The notes below the pieces were generated by a model, which saw only the letters and a list, made by a program, of their open reading frames with translations, searched no databases and was not told the DNA's origin. The translations under genes were made by a program, and so were the position numbers. A stretch of DNA of 17,500 nt from Symbiodinium natans (Eukaryota; Sar; Dinophyceae; Suessiales; Symbiodiniaceae), in contig CAJNDS010002722.1 in assembly GCA_905221605.1 (NCBI GenBank), positions 32,501 to 50,000 on the forward strand, written 5' to 3'. Within the stretch, counting starts at the first letter, position 1. Each line of letters starts with the position of its first letter. Positions 6,505 through 13,427 of this stretch are shown piece after piece.

Positions 6505-7080
6505 GGGTTCAGGGTTTAGGGTTTAGGGTTTAGGGTTTAGGGTTGGGGTGTATGGGGTGCAGTAGGGGGTTTGGGGTTTAGGGTTTAGGGAATGTAGGGC
6601 TCAGGGTTTAGGGTTTTATAGGGATTTAAGGCTTTAGGGTTTAGGGACATAGAGTTTAGGGTTTAGGGTTTTCGGATGTGGCTATTTAGGTTTGGGGTTC
6701 TGGGATCTAGAGTTTAAGGTCTAGGGTTTGGCGTGCTTGCAGGAGGTTTGGTATTTAGCGTGCTTGCCACAAGGCTGTAAAGGGTGTTTAGGGTCGAGGC
6801 TGATCTTGGAGATTTTCTGGTTCTTTGTTTATGCCAAAACCTCAAATTCCAAAAGCCCTAAGCCCAAAAGATTTTTGGTGTGTTTTTCGGTTCGTGACGT
6901 TTGGGTAGTTATCAGTCGGGTCCTGTATGCAGTCAACTAGGGTCAAGCCCTCCACCCCTAAACTCTAAGGGTAGTTTCATGGTCCCTTAATATGGTTTAG
7001 GGTTTAGGGTTTCGGGTTTCGGGTTTAGGGTTTAGGGTTTAGGGCTTAGGGTTCAGGGTTTAGGGTCCCTTAATTGTCCC
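6505..7080 (+). repeat. Long degenerate TTTAGGG region
   Basis: TTTAGGG and variants at 6511-6545, 6570-6720 and 6985-7075. The stretch 6730-6960 is unique, with GCGTGCTTGC twice (6731 and 6757) and no convincing exon. Confidence 0.8.
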
Positions 7081-7180
7081 TGACCTCCTTTAAAGGGTTC
7101 TGAAGTATGGGCCCTTAATTTGCATAGGGTAAAAAAGGGGTGTATAAGGGATCCCCTTTAAAGGGACCCTAAGGTAAGCC
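7060..7180. repeat. GGTCCCTTAAT motifs and CCTTTAAAGG palindromes
   Basis: GGTCCCTTAAT-type motifs occur near 6979, 7065 and (as GGGCCCTTAAT) 7110. Two CCTTTAAAGG palindromes lie at about 7088 and 7163. The pieces look like remnants of a small palindromic element spread around a TTTAGGG array. Confidence 0.45.
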
Positions 7181-7342
7181 TTCGACCCTAGACGGCATGA
7201 AGCCTGTTGCGCCTTTTACGTCATAGGACCCGGGGTTCACGGTCTTCAGAATTCAGCTAGGATTTCGTTTTCTTATCGCCCTAAACCCTAAACCCAAAAC
7301 CCACCAAACCCGAAACCCTAAACCCTAACAACCCCTGCTGAG

Positions 7343-7757
7343 GCCCAGACAGACAGGCACAGGCAGGCCAGGCAAACTGACCAGCCAAACCGAGGCCCGG
7401 CAGTCATCCATGCTCTGAGAGAGACAGCCAGACATGGGGCAGCCACGCAGCTGACCAGCACGTTCTCAAGACTGGCTTGCTCCATGTGGACAGGAGGACA
7501 GGTGGACGAGGCAGATGCTCAGACAGCCAGAGAAATCGTTGACTTGACCCCGGACCTGGACGTTCAGCGCTTCGAGCAGCCCCGTCCCGAATCTGCACTC
7601 CCAGTCCGAATTGGGCTGCACTTGACGGTGGCGAGTCCCGCGACACCACGTCAGTGCTGGAGACTGAGACTTATTGAAGCAACCGGAGCAGCTGAGCTCC
7701 AGGCAGAGAGGCAAAGAAGGCAGAAGCGCTGTGGCAGGAGGCGAAGCAGAAGCAAGG
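7343..7757 (+). CDS. Candidate long exon, unknown protein
   Basis: This is the longest repeat-free open frame of the window, about 138 codons. It runs from an AG|G acceptor at 7341-7342 to a proposed AAGG|GTTGCG donor; the frame stays open to 7882 but reads into repeat-like DNA. It opens Gln/Arg-rich (from CAGACAGG-like repeats), continues VIHALRETARHGAATQLTS and QTAREIVDLTPDLDVQRFEQ, and ends in a basic stretch (ERQRRQKRCGRRRSRSK). That tail could be nuclear targeting or RNA binding, but this is inference. No domain recognised. Minus-strand frames over the same bases are also open but shorter. Confidence 0.42.
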
Positions 7758-7899
7758 GTTGCGCTGCTCCTTACCCCAAATCCGAAGCCCAAGAGCCTAA
7801 ACCCTACACCCTATTAAAGCACATACGCTCTCGCGGCTTTCCTCTCCCCCGCCAAGCATCTACGTCCCACCCGAATCCTTGAACAAGGGCTTCTACAGG

Positions 7900-7985
7900 C
7901 CCTCAGGGTTTAGGGTTTCGGGTTGACGATGTAAGGTTTAGGGTTTAGGGTCATGTGAATGTTTAGGGTTCCCTAAACCCTGAAT
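7900..7985. repeat. TTTAGGG units with a short CCCTAAA end
   Basis: Five to six TTTAGGG-type units then one CCCTAAA and one CCCTGAA unit directly before the next candidate exon. Confidence 0.8.
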
Positions 7986-7992
7986 CCTGAAG

Positions 7993-8056
7993 TGTCAGCC
8001 TCCCAAGTCAGGTGGCCGTCTATGCAGGCGAGAAGCTCTTGCACAGGCAGCCCAAT
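7993..8056 (+). CDS. Candidate internal exon, unknown protein
   Basis: Acceptor CCTGAAG (7991-7992). The frame reads VSLPSQVAVYAGEKLLHRQP and continues to AAT|GTCTTAG, a GT donor that leads into TTTAGGG repeat. 21 codons. No family recognised. Confidence 0.35.
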
Positions 8057-8111
8057 GTCTTAGGGTCTAGGGTTTAGGGGGCACATAAGAGGGAGGGGCG
8101 GCCGCAGAGGG

Positions 8112-8183
8112 TAAACCCTAGTCCCTAAACCCTAAACCCTAAACCCTAAACCCTAAACCCTAAACCCTAAACCCTAAACCCTC
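8112..8183 (-). repeat. CCCTAAA array, about 10 units
   Basis: After one CCCTAGT variant, the units are perfect CCCTAAA and run up to the CCCTCAG acceptor of the next candidate exon. Confidence 0.95.
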
Positions 8184-8185
8184 AG

Positions 8186-8286
8186 GGTGTATTACGGGAG
8201 TACCTGCGGTACCTGAAACGGTGGACCCCCCCCCACTCTCCCCTGCGTTCCGTAAGGAGATTGAAGTAGACAACTGTGAGGGCTGA
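8186..8286 (+). CDS. Candidate terminal exon with frame break at a C9 run
   Basis: Acceptor CCCTCAG|G, formed at the edge of the CCCTAAA array. The frame reads VLREYLRYLKRW. A C9 run (8226-8234) follows. Beyond it a different frame reads LSPAFRKEIEVDNCEG and ends TGA 8284-8286. As written the first frame meets TAG at 8267. One more C, or two fewer, would join the two readings. Either the homopolymer length is wrong in this assembly, the copy is broken, or only the first 12 codons are exonic (a GT lies at 8221-8222). Flanked by CCCTAAA on the left and TTTAGGG on the right. Confidence 0.35.
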
Positions 8287-8472
8287 TGGTATATGGTGGT
8301 ATAGGGTTTAGGGTTTATTTAGGGTTTAGGGATTAGGGATTAGGCGTTAGGGTTTGGGGTGTGGAAACTGCACGGTGGCTCTTTGCCTGGAAGTTTGTAA
8401 AGTCAGGCTGTTTGCATCCCTCCTACAGCACCCCTCTACAAATCCCAAGGCAACCCTATCCTATTTCCTCAG

Positions 8473-8539
8473 AACCAGTACGGTTGGGGCCGCCCGAGTA
8501 AGCTCATCCGCTCCTGGGAACCTCTCGTGGAGAGGCCAG
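8473..8539 (+). CDS. Candidate internal exon with strong acceptor
   Basis: The acceptor is pyrimidine-rich, ending CTATTTCCTCAG. The frame reads NQYGWGRPSKLIRSWEPLVE and runs to a proposed GT donor after CCAG (8540), or a GC donor at 8535. A GTAAGC inside the exon (8498) is an alternative donor. Unknown protein. The right flank is the 16-unit CCCTAAA array. Confidence 0.4.
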
Positions 8540-8552
8540 GTTCGCCTGGCCA

Positions 8553-8664
8553 CCCTAAACCCTAAACCCTAAACCCTAAACCCTAAACCCTAAACCCTAA
8601 ACCCTAAACCCTAAACCCTAAACCCTAAACCCTAAACCCTAAACCCTAAACCCTAAACCCTAAA
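8553..8664 (-). repeat. Perfect CCCTAAA array, 16 units
   Basis: Uninterrupted 7-mer array of 112 bases, ending one A before the CAG acceptor of the next candidate exon. It is the complement of the TTTAGGG array that begins about 100 bases later. Confidence 0.97.
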
Positions 8665-8667
8665 CAG

Positions 8668-8757
8668 CTCCCGTTACGCACTGAGCATCCTTGAGCTCCG
8701 AACTTCGGGACGACGACAACGTCCTGGCGATCCTTTGAGGCTCAAGGCTCTCAAGAT
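8668..8757 (+). CDS. Candidate exon between inverted telomeric arrays
   Basis: Acceptor TAAACAG (8666-8667). The frame reads RYALSILELRTSGRRQRPGD then PLRLKALKM, and runs to a proposed GA donor at 8758. It lies exactly between a 16-unit CCCTAAA array and a 12-unit TTTAGGG array, which could pair and leave this segment in a loop. The minus strand is open too (HLESLEPQRIARTLSSSRSS), so strand choice rests on neighbouring exons. Unknown protein. Confidence 0.38.
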
Positions 8758-8762
8758 GAATG

Positions 8763-8844
8763 AGGGTTTAGGGTTTAGGGTTTAGGGTTTAGGGTTTAGG
8801 GTTTAGGGTTTAGGGTTTAGGGTTTAGGGTTTAGGGTTTAGGGT
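8763..8844 (+). repeat. TTTAGGG array, about 12 units
   Basis: Perfect heptamers running into the TTCTTCTCCAG acceptor of the next candidate exon. Confidence 0.96.
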
Positions 8845-8854
8845 TCTTCTCCAG

Positions 8855-8899
8855 CGGGAGAGTTGAGAGCCAACGCAAGCTTGGCCTAAGATGGCCCGG
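8855..8899 (+). CDS. Candidate short exon with strong acceptor
   Basis: The acceptor TTCTTCTCCAG is one of the best in the window. The open frame GRVESQRKLGLRWP ends at CCCGG|GTAGGG. The preceding intron (from about 8758) would be almost wholly TTTAGGG repeat. A proposed two-base carry-over from the candidate at 8668 fits the phase. Confidence 0.4.
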
Positions 8900-8929
8900 G
8901 TAGGGCACGCACTGAACCTTTCAACCTGG

Positions 8930-9262
8930 GAACACAACCCTACACTCCAACCCTGGACTTTATGAAGCCTTAAGCCCCGAACCCTAAACCTAAACCCTGA
9001 CCCCCTAAAGCCTAAACCCTAACCCTTTAACCCTTAAACTCTAAACCCTAAACCCCTAAACCCTATCAACCCCAAACCCCCAAACCCTAAACCCTTGACC
9101 CTAACCCCTAACCCCTAAACCCCCAAACCCAAAACCCTACACCCTCAAGCCCCCTGTAAAACCCAAAACCCTAAACCCTAAACCCAAAACCCAAAACCCC
9201 AAACCCCAAACCCCAAACCCTAAACCCTAAACCCTAAACCCTAAACCCTAAACCCTAAACGC
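8930..9262 (-). repeat. Long degenerate to perfect CCCTAAA tract
   Basis: CCCTAAA, CCCTTAAA, CCCCAAA and CCCAAAA variants, becoming perfect in the last 45 bases before the next acceptor. It includes several CCCCAAA units in tandem (about 9190-9215). Confidence 0.92.
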
Positions 9263-9265
9263 GAG

Positions 9266-9359
9266 GTTCCGCGTGGAGGGCGGCTTCGCGCTCCAGGATT
9301 TCTTTTGGCGGACGATGGGCTGCCAGGGGGCCAAGACCGGCTGCAGGGGGCTTGAAGGG
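9266..9359 (+). CDS. Candidate internal exon, unknown protein
   Basis: Acceptor CGCGAG|G. The frame reads FRVEGGFALQDFFWRTMGC then QGAKTGCRGLEG and ends phase 0 at GGG|GTTTAG, a donor made by the first TTTAGGG unit. CCCTAAA array on the left, TTTAGGG on the right. The reading is aromatic and cysteine-containing. Two other frames are also open over the segment, so confidence is moderate. Confidence 0.42.
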
Positions 9360-9490
9360 GTTTAGGGTTTAGGGTTTAGGGTTTCGGGTTTAGGGTTTAG
9401 GGTTTAGGGTTTCAGGGTTTAGGGTTTAGGGTGTAGGGTTTCAGGGTTTAGGGTGTCGGGTTTCAGGGTTTAGGGTTTAGGCTTTGGGGT
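9360..9490 (+). repeat. TTTAGGG array with TTTCAGGG and GTGTAGGG variants
   Basis: Perfect units first, then a higher-order pattern in which TTTCAGGG interrupts every two or three heptamers. 9490-9620 is unique without a convincing exon. Confidence 0.93.
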
Positions 9491-9624
9491 GTGTTTGTTG
9501 GGGGCTTGCGACGAGTTTTTATCTGGGTATTCAAGGGTTGATCATGTTCACGGGGTTGTACCAAAAGATTTTTGACCATAAGGAGGCTTGTTAGGGTTTA
9601 ACGTTCAAAGGACTTTTAGGGCCC

Positions 9625-9780
9625 CTTAACCCTAAACCCTAAACCCGAAACCCTGAACCCTGAACCCTGAACCCTGAAACCCTAAACCCTAAACCCTGAA
9701 ACCCTAAACCCTAAACCCTAAACCCTAAACCCTAAACCCTAAACCCTAAACCCTAAACCCTAAACCCTAAACCCTAAACC
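9625..9780 (-). repeat. CCCTAAA array, last 11 units perfect
   Basis: Begins with CCCGAAA and a CCCTGAA block (9650-9680), then perfect CCCTAAA (about 9704-9779). Confidence 0.95.
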
Positions 9781-9952
9781 ACATAAGGCTTTCCAGTGGA
9801 AGGGGTGCGGGCTCTCATGGTTCAGAGTGGCTTCAGGGTTTTGATCCCTAACTGCCAAGCCCCATAAATCCTAGACCTTGAACCCTGGGTTTTAATGCTA
9901 AACCCTCAACCCAACACCCCCCCACGAGGGGTTTACCGTTCCCTAAAAAAAG

Positions 9953-10051
9953 GCGGCGTTTGTGTCCGCAGTACGCCTGCTGATGTTTCGTGAGCCTCGC
10001 ACTCCAATTCTGGGACCTTGCGCAATTGGCTGTTTCTTTTCTAACTGTTGA
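9953..10051 (+). CDS. Candidate terminal exon, unknown protein
   Basis: Acceptor AAAAAAAG|G after a degenerate CCCTAAA tract. The frame reads AAFVSAVRLLMFREPRT then PILGPCAIGCFFSNC and stops at TGA 10049-10051. The C-terminal half is hydrophobic and Cys-containing. About 180 bases of repeat-poor DNA follow and could be a 3' UTR. Minus-strand frames here are open as well. Unknown family. Confidence 0.38.
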   Translation, partial: AAFVSAVRLLMFREPRTPILGPCAIGCFFSNC

Positions 10052-10480
10052 AAAACGCATGATTTCGGAGCTTTCAGTTGCGTCAATGTCTGGTTGAGGC
10101 CCGAGGGTTTCGTGTCTGTGTTTGGGCTCGCATGTATGGTTCCTATAAGCCCTAAACGCCGAAACCTGAAACCCCAAGGCCTATGCGCCCGCGTTCCCCG
10201 TAATCGCCCCCCAAATGGTATCCCCAAACCCTGCCCGTTAACCCTAAAAGCACCACGACAACGGCGGGGGGGGGGGGAGAGAAACCTTCAACCTCAACAT
10301 CAAACCCTGAGCCCTAAAGCCTAGAACCTAAACCCACCACTGAACCACAGCGGGGAGAAGGGTAAACCCGAAACCGTAACCGCTTTAACCCCAAGTTATT
10401 AAGCCCGAACACCCTGACCCTAAACGGGTTTAGGGTTTGGGGTTTAGGGACCATGAACCTTACACCCTAGACCTTAAAGT
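10052..10480. other. Mostly non-coding: possible 3' UTR then repeats
   Basis: 10052-10230 is unique and T/G-rich. 10230-10430 holds degenerate CCCTAAA with a G11 run near 10266. A TTTAGGG/TTTGGGG stub lies at 10428-10449. The overlapping open frames on both strands have no splice or compositional support. Confidence 0.5.
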
Positions 10481-10487
10481 CCTCGAG

Positions 10488-10558
10488 GCTGCGTGAGCGT
10501 CCTGACCACGCTGCCGCTTGAAGGCATTGCCACCCGTGCGGGCGCTCGGCGTCTGTCA
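10488..10558 (+). CDS. Candidate internal exon, unknown protein
   Basis: Acceptor CCTCGAG|G. The frame reads CVSVLTTLPLEGIATRAGAR and continues to TCA|GTAGAC (GT at 10559). An alternative donor GT lies at 10555. The other two frames hit stops within 15 codons. That makes this a cleaner frame choice than most. Unknown family. Confidence 0.42.
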
Positions 10559-10589
10559 GTAGACGGGGAAACCCTTAACCCTAAACCCT

Positions 10590-10822
10590 AAACTTCCAAA
10601 AAGGGTTGGGAGTTGATTGTTTCACACCTAAACCCTAAACCCTAAACCCTAAACCCTAAACCCTAAACCCTAAACCCTAAACCCTAAACCCTAAACCCTA
10701 AACCCTAAACCCTAAACCCTAAACCCTAAACCCTAAACCCTAAACCCTAAACCCTAAACCCTCCACCCTAAACCATAACCCTAATCCCTAAACTCCCAAA
10801 AAAGGGCTGGGAGTTGAGGGCT
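10590..10822 (-). repeat. Longest perfect CCCTAAA array, flanked by small hairpins
   Basis: About 19 consecutive CCCTAAA units (10629-10763). On each side lies a related 25-base module, AACTTCCA..TGGGAGTT (about 10590-10614) and AACTCCCA..TGGGAGTT (about 10792-10817). Both can form 8-base stems, and they lie in the same orientation. Confidence 0.9.
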
Positions 10823-10874
10823 TGAGAGCTGCACCCTAAAAACCCTGCAGGCCCTGCAAACCTTACAGCCCTAA

Positions 10875-10950
10875 GATTTAGGGTTTAAATAGGGTTTAGG
10901 GTTTAGGGGTTAGGATTTAGGGTTTAAACTCAGAGTTTAGGGTTGAAGGT
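10875..10950 (+). repeat. Degenerate TTTAGGG units
   Basis: TTTAGGG with TTTAAA insertions and GGATTTAGGG variants, ending just before the candidate exon at 10962. Confidence 0.8.
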
Positions 10951-10961
10951 CCACCTCTTAG

Positions 10962-11016
10962 GCTGCGGCCGTGGCGTCTTAAGACAAGGGCAATCGCCAG
11001 CAGACAATGTGGGAAA
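10962..11016 (+). CDS. Candidate internal exon, basic
   Basis: Acceptor CTCTTAG|G. The frame reads LRPWRLKTRAIASRQCGK and ends phase 0 at AAA|GTAAAA. Basic, 18 codons. Unknown protein. Confidence 0.35.
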
Positions 11017-11105
11017 GTAAAACGCCGAGGCCTTGTTGGGGGTTGATGGTTGAGGGTTTAGGGTTGAGGGTTTAGGGCGTTGAAACCCGAAACCCTCAAC
11101 CCCAG

Positions 11106-11161
11106 GAAGACGCAGTCGAGCAAATGTCGGTCCCAAATGATGAGATCCAGGGATACTTCAG
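11106..11161 (+). CDS. Candidate internal exon, acidic
   Basis: Acceptor CCCCAG|G. The frame reads EDAVEQMSVPNDEIQGYF and ends at a proposed GA donor within AG|GATTTAG. Acidic and balanced. Another open frame (SSKCRSQMMRSRDTSGF) is longer but more Ser/Arg-biased. Unknown protein. Confidence 0.38.
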
Positions 11162-11237
11162 GATTTAGGGTGTGGGGTCCCTCTCTTTCCTTAGCTTTAT
11201 CATCACCATCTTCCCAGAACAACCCTAAAACCCTTAG

Positions 11238-11334
11238 AACCCCCTGCAAATGCCGACGCGCCTTGCCGAAAGAGGGCTCGAGCCCGACTGTTCCCCTCTG
11301 GCCCTTCCCAAGGCGGTCCCAAGTTGAAGGTTTA
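11238..11334 (+). CDS. Candidate exon, frame uncertain
   Basis: Acceptor CCCTTAG. Two frames are open: CKCRRALPKEGSSPTVPLWP and NADAPCRKRARARLFPSGPS, the latter ending at TAA 11331-11333. The upstream CTCTTTCCTTAG near 11195 is a stronger acceptor, and an exon may begin there instead. Repeat-free between CCCTAAA remnants. Low confidence in the exact structure. Confidence 0.25.
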
Positions 11335-11389
11335 AGGACTTGAGGGTTCATGATATCATATGAAACTGTCTAAGTCTTGCAGGTGAGAG

Positions 11390-11455
11390 GAGCCCTAAAC
11401 CCCAAACCCGAAACCCTACAATTGAGGGTTTAGGGTTCAGGGTTTAGGGCTTCTG
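11390..11455. repeat. Short CCCTAAA/TTTAGGG inverted pair
   Basis: CCCTAAACCCCAAACCCGAAACCCT is followed after six bases by TTTAGGG units, giving a compact hairpin-capable telomeric pair just upstream of the candidate start exon. Confidence 0.6.
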
Positions 11456-11495
11456 GGGGGGCGTGGCCGGAGAGGGGTCGCAAGATACCGAACCG

Positions 11496-11563
11496 ATGGC
11501 GCGCTGCCTGCGAGCTGCGCTGGTCCTCTGGAGCGCCCAGTGCTGGGCCGAGGCCTTCGAAGG
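11496..11563 (+). CDS. Candidate start exon with signal-peptide-like N-terminus
   Basis: ATG at 11496 opens MARCLRAALVLWSAQCWAEA, followed by FEG. Basic residues, a hydrophobic core and small residues near Ala18-Ala20 resemble an ER signal peptide or the first part of a plastid-targeting leader. The proposed donor is GA at 11564 or GC further on. The segment 11455-11495 is repeat-free and could be 5' UTR. No mature domain is visible, so the product is unknown. The next exons could be those at 12058-12839, but this is inference. Confidence 0.4.
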
Positions 11564-11569
11564 GAACAG

Positions 11570-11730
11570 CCCTAAACCCGAAGCCTTAAACCCCAAACCC
11601 GAAGCCCTAAACGGGTCTAGACCCTAAATACCCTATACCCTAGACCCTAAACCCTAATTCCTAAACCCTAAACCCTAAATACCCTAAACCCTAAATACCC
11701 TAAACCCAAAACCCCAAACCCTAGACTTTT
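11570..11730 (-). repeat. Degenerate CCCTAAA tract with CCCTAAATA units
   Basis: CCCTAAATA, CCCTATA and CCCTAGA variants. Several nonamers (CCCTAAATA) near 11665-11700 show local length change of the repeat unit. Confidence 0.85.
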
Positions 11731-11751
11731 GACATTGGGTTGGCATCTGGG

Positions 11752-11805
11752 CCCAGAAACCCGATTCCTGAGCCAGCACATGCAGCCGGAATCCCCATTT
11801 CTGGG
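11752..11805. repeat. Imperfect hairpin
   Basis: CCCAGAAACCCGATTCC (11752-11768) pairs with GGAATCCCCATTTCTGGG (11788-11805) across a 19-base loop. There are two or three mismatches. The function is unknown; it may be a small fold-back element. Confidence 0.55.
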
Positions 11806-11809
11806 ACTG

Positions 11810-12000
11810 GGTTTCAGGGTTTAAGTTTAGTGGAAGGTGTAGGTGTTTAGAGAAAGGCTTTCAGGGTTTCTGGGTTTAGGGTTCAAGAATCTGGCGACTT
11901 TACAGGTTTCAGGGTTTAGGTGTTTATGGTAGCCTTGCTTGGTTTTGAGGCATGTTCGTAGGGGTATACACCCTAAACAACAAAACCCCGACCCCAAACC
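11810..12000. repeat. Degenerate TTTAGGG then CCCTAAA
   Basis: TTTCAGGG and TTTAGGG variants (11812-11935) followed by a short CCCTAAA/CCCCAAA segment (11970-12002). Confidence 0.75.
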
Positions 12001-12057
12001 CTAGCATTACAAGCTCCACGAAAGCCATTTTGGTATGTCTCATAGATTAGGATGTTT

Positions 12058-12117
12058 AGCAGTGCCAGACAGGTTGATGCGTGGGTCTCAGAGATCTCCC
12101 ATCTTTGGACTTCGCTA
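12058..12117 (+). CDS. Candidate internal exon, unknown protein
   Basis: The frame reads SSARQVDAWVSEISHLWTSL. Possible acceptors are GATTAG|G (12049-12050) and TTTAG (12057-12058); the proposed donor is GC near 12119. An ATG at 12052 is in frame. Amphipathic with three Trp. CCCTAAA on the left and TTTAGGG on the right. Confidence 0.38.
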
Positions 12118-12199
12118 GGCCCATATGGGTTTAGCGTTTGGGGTTGAGGGTGAGGGCGGGCTTTCAGTCCCAAAATCCTATAAGGGTTAAATTCCAAGC

Positions 12200-12330
12200 C
12201 GGAGAGTTCCCTGAACCCGTAACCCTCCCGTACTCTAAACCCTTAAGCCCTACCCCCTTAAACCCTAAACCCTTAAACCCTAAACCCTTAACCCTTAAAC
12301 CCTGGACCCTAAAGTTCCCTAAACTTGGAA
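12200..12330 (-). repeat. CCCTTAA / CCCTAAA tract
   Basis: Alternating CCCTTAAA and CCCTAAA units. A 110-codon open frame (12138-12470) crosses it, but here it is only NPKPLT-type repeat translation. Confidence 0.85.
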
Positions 12331-12332
12331 AG

Positions 12333-12388
12333 GAGCTGGAGACGTGCTCTGGGGAAGATTGCGCGGCCGTGCTCCTTCTCCAGGACCG
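12333..12388 (+). CDS. Candidate internal exon, acidic Cys-containing
   Basis: Acceptor GGAAAG|G. The frame reads ELETCSGEDCAAVLLLQD and ends at CG|GTCCGC. The short C-x5-C segment and hydrophobic helix are unlike the repeat translations around it. Unknown protein. Confidence 0.42.
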
Positions 12389-12552
12389 GTCCGCGCCAAA
12401 CCCGAAAACCCCGAAAGTTAGGGTTCAGAATCTTACCCTAAAACCTAAACCCCAAACCCTAAACCCCTGAACCACAAAGCCTGGCGGGCCTTTCGGAGGT
12501 TTGGGGGTTTCCCACCTAAACCCTCAAACCCAAACCCCCTGAACCCCAAGCC

Positions 12553-12640
12553 CTAAACCCTAAACCCTAAACCCTAAACCCTAAACCCTAAACCCTAAAC
12601 CCTAAACCCTAAACCCTAAACCCTAAACCCTAAACCCCGA
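12553..12640 (-). repeat. CCCTAAA array, about 12 units
   Basis: Perfect heptamers after a degenerate lead (12430-12550). A unique segment (12640-12715) follows. On the minus strand part of it reads VCGYLTLSSSTPGQ up to a CAG|GTTGGA donor, a weak hint of coding on that strand. Confidence 0.93.
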
Positions 12641-12712
12641 ACCTCCAACCTGGCCGGGAGTGCTGGAGCTTAGGGTCAGGTAGCCGCAGACTGCGCTCCC
12701 CTTGAACCTTAG

Positions 12713-12747
12713 GGTCTAGGGTTTAGGGTTTAGGGTTTAGGGTTTAG
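12713..12747 (+). repeat. TTTAGGG array ending as a splice acceptor
   Basis: About five units. The last TTTAG (AG 12746-12747) precedes an open terminal exon with no other AG between. Confidence 0.8.
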
Positions 12748-12839
12748 GGCCAAGCTTGTTCGCCAAGCAAGTCACAGCCATATTGTCAGAGACAAAACTG
12801 CACTCCCCAAACTCCATGGGGGGACTCCTTCGCCTGTAA
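12748..12839 (+). CDS. Candidate terminal exon entered from a TTTAG acceptor
   Basis: The frame reads PSLFAKQVTAILSETKLHSP then NSMGGLLRL and stops at TAA 12837-12839. The only usable acceptor nearby is the final TTTAG|GG of the telomeric array. About 60 bases of unique DNA follow as a possible 3' UTR. It may end the gene that starts at 11496, but phases were not fully resolved. Unknown family. Confidence 0.45.
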
Positions 12840-12983
12840 CACTGGCCCCTTAAAGCCTCCCAATATGCAGGGCCTCAAACCCTTGCAGCAGGCAGGACGC
12901 TAAACCCCAAACCCTAAACCCCAAAACCCCAAACCCTTAAACCCTATCAAGCCCCAAGAGCACAGGATCGACTCTCCTTCCAG

Positions 12984-13049
12984 GCCGACGAAAAGTCGCC
13001 CTTTCGCGCCGCGTCGCGCGACGGGTGGGAGCGCCAGGGCGGGAACTTT
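12984..13049 (+). CDS. Candidate internal exon with strong splice sites
   Basis: Acceptor GACTCTCCTTCCAG|G with a clear pyrimidine tract. The 22-codon phase 0 frame reads ADEKSPFRAASRDGWERQGG then NF, ending TTT|GTGAGG. It is polar and charged. CCCTAAA-type repeat on the left and TTTAGGG/TTTGGGG on the right. One of the best-bounded exon candidates in the window. No family recognised. Confidence 0.5.
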
Positions 13050-13200
13050 GTGAGGGTTTGGGGTTTAGGGTTTGGGGTTTAGGGTTTGGGGTGTGGGGTT
13101 TAGGGTTTAGGGTTAGAGTTTGGGGTTCGGGGATGTTAGGGTCTCGGGTTTTGGGGCCTCAGGGTCTAGGGTTGAGGGTCTGGGGCTTGGTCTTTTCTCG
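13050..13200 (+). repeat. TTTGGGG/TTTAGGG mixed array
   Basis: TTTGGGG and TTTAGGG units alternate. The long open frame here (GFRVWGLGFGVWGLGFRV) is translated repeat and is not called. 13200-13290 is T-rich unique DNA. Confidence 0.88.
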
Positions 13201-13302
13201 GATTTCGGGCTTTAAGCTTTATATAGGGTTCTGCGGAGGGTTCTTTTGTTTTCGGTATGGTTTTTTAGAATTTTGGTGCACAAGTTTGCCCTCTAAGCCC
13301 TG

Positions 13303-13410
13303 AACCCTAAACCCTAAACCCTAAACCCTAAACCCTGAACCCTAAACCCTAAACCCTAAACCCTAAACCCTAAACCCTAAACCTTAAACCCTAAACCCTA
13401 AACCCTACAA
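13303..13410 (-). repeat. CCCTAAA array, about 15 units
   Basis: Nearly perfect with one CCCTGAA and one CCTTAAA variant, left of the candidate exon at 13428. Confidence 0.95.
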
Positions 13411-13427
13411 CCCCAACGAAGCCCCAG

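Noticed and set aside
9848-10324. Open frames of 76-109 codons on both strands
   Set aside because: No splice sites or start context, and they run into telomeric repeat. A terminal exon reading at 9953-10051 fits better but is itself uncertain.
12017-12037. Second spliced-leader match (AGCCATTTTGG)
   Set aside because: Only 11 bases match and the rest of the leader is absent. Kept as a weak supporting note only.
12138-12470. 110-codon + strand open frame
   Set aside because: Most of it is NPKPLN-type translation of CCCTAAA repeat. Only the segment 12333-12388 is kept as an exon candidate.
13025-13303. 92-codon frame rich in Gly, Phe, Val and Trp
   Set aside because: Translation of TTTGGGG/TTTAGGG repeats.
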